Shown piece after piece: positions 60,490 through 64,000 of a DNA stretch of 64,000 nt. The position numbers and the translations under genes are program-made. The notes beneath the pieces were generated by a model, which did not search any database, was not told where the DNA came from, and saw only the letters and a list, made by a program, of their open reading frames with translations. The DNA comes from Geodermatophilus nigrescens (GTDB lineage Bacteria; Actinomycetota; Actinomycetes; Mycobacteriales; Geodermatophilaceae): contig NZ_FQVX01000002.1 in NCBI RefSeq assembly GCF_900129495.1, positions 434,001 through 498,000 on the forward strand, read 5' to 3'. Position 1 is the first letter of the stretch. The number at the start of each line of letters is the position of its first letter.

Positions 60490-60510
60490 GCCGAGGACTG
60501 AGCCGAGGAC
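60478..60510. repeat. 12-bp tandem repeat around the glucosidase stop codon
   Basis: GCCGAGGACTGA occurs at 60478-60489 and 60490-60501, with a partial third copy at 60502-60510. Each full unit carries an in-frame stop, so the duplication of the end of the gene is silent. Confidence 0.85.
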
Positions 60511-60517
60511 CGGCCCG

Positions 60518-60523
60518 CAGACT
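60518..60523 (+). promoter_or_regulatory. -10 box of a leaderless promoter for the YchJ-like gene
   Basis: CAGACT, 6 nt before the GTG at 60530, no Shine-Dalgarno sequence. Confidence 0.4.
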
Positions 60524-60529
60524 GGCGGC

Positions 60530-60913
60530 GTGACCCCCACGCGCTGCCCCTGCGGATCCGGCCTGCCCTACGCGGACGACTGCGGCCGCGTCCACGACGG
60601 GAGCGCGGCCGCGGCCACCGCCGAGCAGCTCATGCGCTCGCGCTACAGCGCCTTCGCCGTCGGCGATCCCGCCTACCTGCTCACCACCTGGGACCCGGCC
60701 ACCCGGCCGCGCACGCTCGAGCTCGACCCGGGCGTGCGCTGGACCGGCCTGGAGGTGCTCGCCACCACCGGCGGCGGGCTGTTCGACGCCCAGGGCACGG
60801 TCACCTTCCGCGCGCACGCGCGCGCCGGTGGGCAGGACACCGTGCAGGCCGAGCACAGCCGCTTCCGCCGGCGGGACGGCCGCTGGGTGTACGTCGACGG
60901 CGACCCGGCCTGA
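60530..60913 (+). CDS. YchJ-like (UPF0225) protein
   Basis: A 127-residue protein starting with a SEC-C-like zinc motif (CPCGSGLPYADDCG), then RSRYSAFAVGDPAYL and an NTF2-like domain ending HSRFRRRDGRWVYVDG. The YchJ/UPF0225 family has no assigned function; the zinc motif is shared with the SecA C-terminus and may bind proteins. It is short by one or two residues of loops but complete. It is convergent with the response-regulator gene. Confidence 0.9.
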   Translation: MTPTRCPCGSGLPYADDCGRVHDGSAAAATAEQLMRSRYSAFAVGDPAYLLTTWDPATRPRTLELDPGVRWTGLEVLATTGGGLFDAQGTVTFRAHARAGGQDTVQAEHSRFRRRDGRWVYVDGDPA

Positions 60914-60931
60914 GCGGCCCGGCCGGGGCGG

Positions 60932-61639
60932 TCACCGCCAGCGGTACTCCAGCTCCGGCCGCCCGGCGCCGCCGTAGCGGGGCACCCGGTCGACCAGGCC
61001 CGTCTCGGCGAGGTACTCGAGGTAGCGGCGGGCGGTGATCCGCGAGGCGCCGATGAGCTCCGCCGTCTCCGCCGCCGACACCCCGGGCGCCCGGCGCACC
61101 GCGGCCACCACGGCGTCCAGGGTCTCCCGGCCCATCCCCTTGGGCAGCGGCGCCGACCGCGACGGGCGCACGGCGCCCAGCACCCGGTCGATCTCCGCCT
61201 GCCCGGCCGCCTCCCCGCCGGCCCGCAGCTGCGCGCGGTAGGCGGCGTAGGCCTCCAGCCGGTCGCGCAGCGCCGGGTAGGTGAACGGCTTGAGCAGGTA
61301 CCCGACGACGCCGTGCACCGCCGCCGCCCGCACGGTGGCGAGCTCCCGGGCGGAGGTGACGGCGAGGACGTCGACGTCGGCACCGGCCGCCCGGATCCGC
61401 CGGCACAGCTCCAGGCCCGAGGCGTCGGGCAGGTGCAGGTCGAGCAGCACCAGGTCGACGGCGGTGCGCGACAGGGCGTCGAGCGCGGCGGCGCCGGTGC
61501 CCGCGACCGCCACGGCGGTGAACCCCGCGGTGCGCTCGACGTAGGCGCGGTGGGCCTCGGCCGCGACCGGCTCGTCCTCGACCACGAGCACCCGCACCGG
61601 CGCCGGCCCGCCCGGGGTGCCGGTCCCGGCTCCCGTCAC
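60932..61639 (-). CDS. CitB/DcuR-type response regulator
   Basis: A 235-residue response regulator. The receiver has acidic ED at 21-22, phospho-Asp D67 (LLDLHLPD), T95 and K117 (LLKPF). The C-terminus (about 165-235) is a helix-turn-helix of the CitB family (APGVSAAETAELIGASRITA). Its GTG overlaps the kinase stop (GTGA). With the kinase and the divergent dctA it should control uptake of C4-dicarboxylates such as succinate or malate. Confidence 0.93.
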   Translation of the reverse strand: MTGAGTGTPGGPAPVRVLVVEDEPVAAEAHRAYVERTAGFTAVAVAGTGAAALDALSRTAVDLVLLDLHLPDASGLELCRRIRAAGADVDVLAVTSARELATVRAAAVHGVVGYLLKPFTYPALRDRLEAYAAYRAQLRAGGEAAGQAEIDRVLGAVRPSRSAPLPKGMGRETLDAVVAAVRRAPGVSAAETAELIGASRITARRYLEYLAETGLVDRVPRYGGAGRPELEYRWR

Positions 61640-63258
61640 GGGGCCACCTCGGCGGGCACGGCCAGCGGCAGCGAGACGGTGAACTCCGCGCCCGGGCCGG
61701 GCCGCACGGTCACCGTGCCGCCGTGCCGGTGCACCGCCTGCCGCACCAGCGCCAGGCCCAGCCCGCGGCCGAGCCCGTCGGGCGCGCCGGCGTCGTCCTT
61801 GGTCGAGTAGCCGCGCCGGAAGGCCTCGGCCGCCTCCTCCGCGCTCAGCCCCGGGCCGCTGTCCTCGACCCGGATCTCCAGGCAGTCGCCGTCGACGGCC
61901 AGCCCCACGGCCACCTCCCGCGGCGGCTCCCCCGACAGCGCGGCGTCGATGGCGTTGTCCAGCAGGTTGCCCACGATCGTCACCAGGTCGCCGGCGGGCA
62001 GCCCGGTGACGCCGACCGCGGTGCCGGGGTCGACCTCGAGCGCCACGCCGCGCTCGGCTGCGGTGGCCGCCTTGCCCAGCAGCAGCGCGGCGAGCACCGG
62101 CTCCTCGACGGCGCCGACGACCCGGTCGGTGAGCTCCTGGGCCGAGGCCAGCGAGGCGGTCGCGAACTCGACCGCCTCGGCGCTGCGCCCGAGCTCCACC
62201 AGCGACACGGTGGTGTGCAGCCGGTTGGCCGCCTCGTGCGCCTGCGCCCGCAGCGACTCGGCGAAGGCCCGCACGCTGTCGCGCTCGCCGGCCAGCGCCT
62301 GCAGCTCGGTGTGGTCGCGCAGGGTCACCACCGAGCCGTCGCCGAGGCCGGGCGTCCGGGTGGGCATCCGGCTGACGAGCAGCACGCGCTCGTCGGTCAG
62401 GTGCACCTCGTCGACGCCGCGGCGCGGGTCGGCGAGCGCGGCGGCCAGCTCGCCGGGCAGCCCCAGGTCGGCCACCGGGCGGCCGGCGGGGTCCCCGCCC
62501 AGGCCGAGCAGGCGGCGCGCCTCGTCGTTGGCCAGCTCGACCCGGCCCCGCCCGTCGACGAGCAGCAGCCCCTCCCGCACGGCGTGCAGCACCGCCTCGT
62601 GGTGCTCGAGCATCCGGGCGAGCGTGGCGGCGTCCAGGCCGCCGGTCTGGCGCCGCAGCCGCCGGGCCACCGCGGCGCTGCCCAGGCCGCCGACGGCGAG
62701 GGTCACCGCGGCGGTGCCGAGGATGCCGGGGACGGCGTCGGCGAGGTCGGCGGCCACGACGTCGACGGTGAGCCCGGCCGACACCAGCGCCACCACGTCC
62801 CCGTCGGCGTCGAACACCGGGCCGGTGGCCCGGACCGACGGGCCGAGCGTGCCGGTGTAGGTCTCGGTGAACGTCGAGCCGGCCAGCGCCGGCCCGACCG
62901 TGCCGAGGAAGGGCCGGCCGATCTCCTGCGGGTCGGGGTGGGTGAACCGCGTGCGGTCCGGCGCCATGACGGTGACGAAGGACAGGCCGGTGTCGGCGCG
63001 CACCTGCTCCACGAACGGCTGCAGCACCGCCGTCGGGTCCCCACCGGTGACGGCGTCGGCCACGAGCGGGGAGTCGGCCAGGCTCTCCACCACGGCCGTG
63101 GTGCGCTGCTCGGCCCCGCGCTGCAGCGCCGCGCGGGCGTCGCGCCAGGCGACGAACGCCGCGGCCGCCACCACGGTCAGCAGCACCAGCGCCTGCAGCG
63201 CCAGCAGCTGCCGGGCCAGGCTGCCGCCCGTGCGGCGGCGGGGCAGGAGGCGGGGCAC
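61636..63258 (-). CDS. CitA/DcuS-type sensor histidine kinase
   Basis: A 540-residue sensor kinase. One helix (about 15-35) and a second near 177-198 bracket an extracytoplasmic Cache/CitA-type domain (about 40-170, RTRFTHPDPQEIGRPF and SVRATGPVFDADGDVVALVS), typical of dicarboxylate or citrate sensors. A cytosolic PAS domain follows (about 215-300), then the phosphoacceptor H341 in LRAQAHEAANRLHT and an HATPase domain with NLLDNAIDAA and GRGLGLALVRQAV. The GTG follows GACACT by 7 nt and looks leaderless. It is divergent from dctA. Confidence 0.94.
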   Translation of the reverse strand: MPRLLPRRRTGGSLARQLLALQALVLLTVVAAAAFVAWRDARAALQRGAEQRTTAVVESLADSPLVADAVTGGDPTAVLQPFVEQVRADTGLSFVTVMAPDRTRFTHPDPQEIGRPFLGTVGPALAGSTFTETYTGTLGPSVRATGPVFDADGDVVALVSAGLTVDVVAADLADAVPGILGTAAVTLAVGGLGSAAVARRLRRQTGGLDAATLARMLEHHEAVLHAVREGLLLVDGRGRVELANDEARRLLGLGGDPAGRPVADLGLPGELAAALADPRRGVDEVHLTDERVLLVSRMPTRTPGLGDGSVVTLRDHTELQALAGERDSVRAFAESLRAQAHEAANRLHTTVSLVELGRSAEAVEFATASLASAQELTDRVVGAVEEPVLAALLLGKAATAAERGVALEVDPGTAVGVTGLPAGDLVTIVGNLLDNAIDAALSGEPPREVAVGLAVDGDCLEIRVEDSGPGLSAEEAAEAFRRGYSTKDDAGAPDGLGRGLGLALVRQAVHRHGGTVTVRPGPGAEFTVSLPLAVPAEVAP

Positions 63259-63385
63259 GCCCGAGAGTGTCCCGCGCCCGCGGCTGCGACGTGGCTCACG
63301 TACGCAATGAACACATGGGTGACGGCGGTCACGGGGTCCGGCCCACTGGTACCCGACCGTCCCGACGTCTCCCCCAGGAGCAGAC

Positions 63386-64000
63386 ATGGCAGCTGGCACC
63401 GCGGCCGGCGACACCCCGGCGCGCACCAGGCGCGACCGCACCCACTGGCTCTACATCGCCGTCATCGCCGCCGTCGCCCTCGGCATCGCCGTCGGCCTGG
63501 TGTTCCCCGAGTTCGCCGTCGGCCTGAAGTGGATCGGGACGGCGTTCGTCGCGCTGATCAAGATGCTGATCGCGCCGGTCATCTTCTGCACGATCGTCCT
63601 GGGCATCGGGTCGATCCGGCAGGCGGCGAAGGTGGGCCGGGTCGGCGGGCTGGCGCTCGGCTACTTCCTGCTCATGTCCACGGTGGCGCTGGCCATCGGC
63701 CTCGTCGTCGGCAACGTGCTGCACCCGGGCGACGGGCTGGCGCTGTCCGACGAGCTGCGCGGCCGGGGCTCCGAGCTCGCCGAGACCGCCGAGGAGAGCG
63801 GCGGCACCACCGACTTCCTGCTCGGCCTGGTCCCCACGACGCTGCTGTCGTCGCTGACCGACGGCTCCGTGCTGCAGGCGCTCCTCGTGGCGCTGCTCGT
63901 CGGGTTCGCCATCCAGGCGATGGGCCGCGCCGGCGAGCCGCTCCTGCGAGGCATCGGGCACCTGCAGAAGCTGGTCTTCCGCGTCCTGGCGATGATCATG
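63386..64000 (+). CDS. dctA: C4-dicarboxylate/cation symporter, 3' end cut off
   Basis: The first 205 residues of a DAACS-family transporter, about half of the usual 430. The N-terminus reads THWLYIAVIAAVALGIAVGL, followed by FVALIKMLIAPVIFCTIVLGI, the family signature, and GLVVGNVLHPG. DctA imports succinate, fumarate and malate with H+ or Na+. The ATG has CCAGGAG at 6 nt. Divergent kinase and regulator genes make it their expected target. The rest of the gene lies beyond the window. Confidence 0.93.
   Translation, partial: MAAGTAAGDTPARTRRDRTHWLYIAVIAAVALGIAVGLVFPEFAVGLKWIGTAFVALIKMLIAPVIFCTIVLGIGSIRQAAKVGRVGGLALGYFLLMSTVALAIGLVVGNVLHPGDGLALSDELRGRGSELAETAEESGGTTDFLLGLVPTTLLSSLTDGSVLQALLVALLVGFAIQAMGRAGEPLLRGIGHLQKLVFRVLAMIM

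Noticed and set aside
1-64000. Mobile elements, CRISPR arrays, tRNA or rRNA genes
   Set aside because: I looked for transposase or integrase motifs, evenly spaced identical repeats and cloverleaf or rRNA cores and saw none. Short divergent insertion remnants could still be missed.

Overview
The window looks like chromosomal DNA of a very GC-rich actinobacterium. A WhiB regulator, an AfsR/SARP regulator, a PASTA Ser/Thr kinase, many GTG starts and many leaderless starts (a TAnnnT-like box 6-8 nt before the start codon) point that way. The gene families resemble Geodermatophilaceae (Blastococcus, Geodermatophilus, Modestobacter); that placement is inference. I see no rRNA, tRNA, CRISPR array, insertion sequence or phage gene. 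Genes are dense, with many 1-4 nt ATGA/GTGA/TGATG overlaps. The first gene (hydrolase) and the last (dctA) are cut by the window ends.

Layout. 1-7.7 kb: a cut HSL-family hydrolase, a cupin, an NAD-dependent epimerase, an MFS transporter, a type I methionine aminopeptidase divergent from an XRE regulator that has a tandem operator-like repeat, then a tight four-gene operon (YciI-like, HbpS/UPF0303-like, App1-type phosphatase, AldO-type alditol oxidase). 7.7-11.4 kb: an ECF42-type sigma factor with its DGPF partner, a small membrane protein, a WhiB protein, a dienelactone hydrolase and a hotdog thioesterase. 11.5-15.6 kb: an iron-dependent hydroxyacid-oxoacid transhydrogenase divergent from a cyclase plus acyl-CoA ligase pair. 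15.6-20.3 kb: xylose catabolism (xylA-xylB-TSUP permease) divergent from a ROK repressor across an operator-like inverted repeat.

20.3-25.8 kb: a cell-envelope block. A membrane-anchored M15-like hydrolase lies behind a clear cyclic-di-AMP (ydaO/yuaA) riboswitch. Next to it are an acidic-repeat lipoprotein, a helix-hairpin-helix protein, a PASTA kinase and a BASS-family transporter. 25.8-30.5 kb: a PucR-like regulator divergent from a Baeyer-Villiger monooxygenase, hydrolase and SDR operon resembling the mymA locus. 30.5-38 kb: a stand-alone family-A DNA polymerase, a STAS-like protein, a receiver/TrxR fusion, a membrane protein, a large DUF4062-NB-ARC STAND protein and a small ORF.

38.1-44.4 kb: phenylacetate degradation. 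A TetR repressor and paaK are divergent from paaABCDE plus a thioesterase, with a TetR-type palindrome between them. 44.4-50 kb: an acidic DUF5709-like protein, a short conserved-looking protein, an FAD oxidoreductase divergent from a SARP-STAND regulator (with 11-bp direct repeats between them), and a Mug-type glycosylase. 50-58.8 kb: an MFS transporter, an SGNH hydrolase, a VOC protein, a LuxR/LAL regulator, a PspC protein, a YihY/BrkB protein, a luciferase-like monooxygenase and a small Cys/His protein. 58.8-64 kb: a GH13 alpha-glucosidase, a YchJ-like protein, and a CitB/DcuR-type two-component system divergent from dctA.

Most notable: the c-di-AMP riboswitch and its envelope neighbourhood; a 57-bp hairpin element present twice (54/57 identical), once between convergent genes and once between divergent ones; three large STAND ATPase regulators, two of which share their ATPase/TPR part behind different front domains; and several operator-like repeats between divergent promoters.
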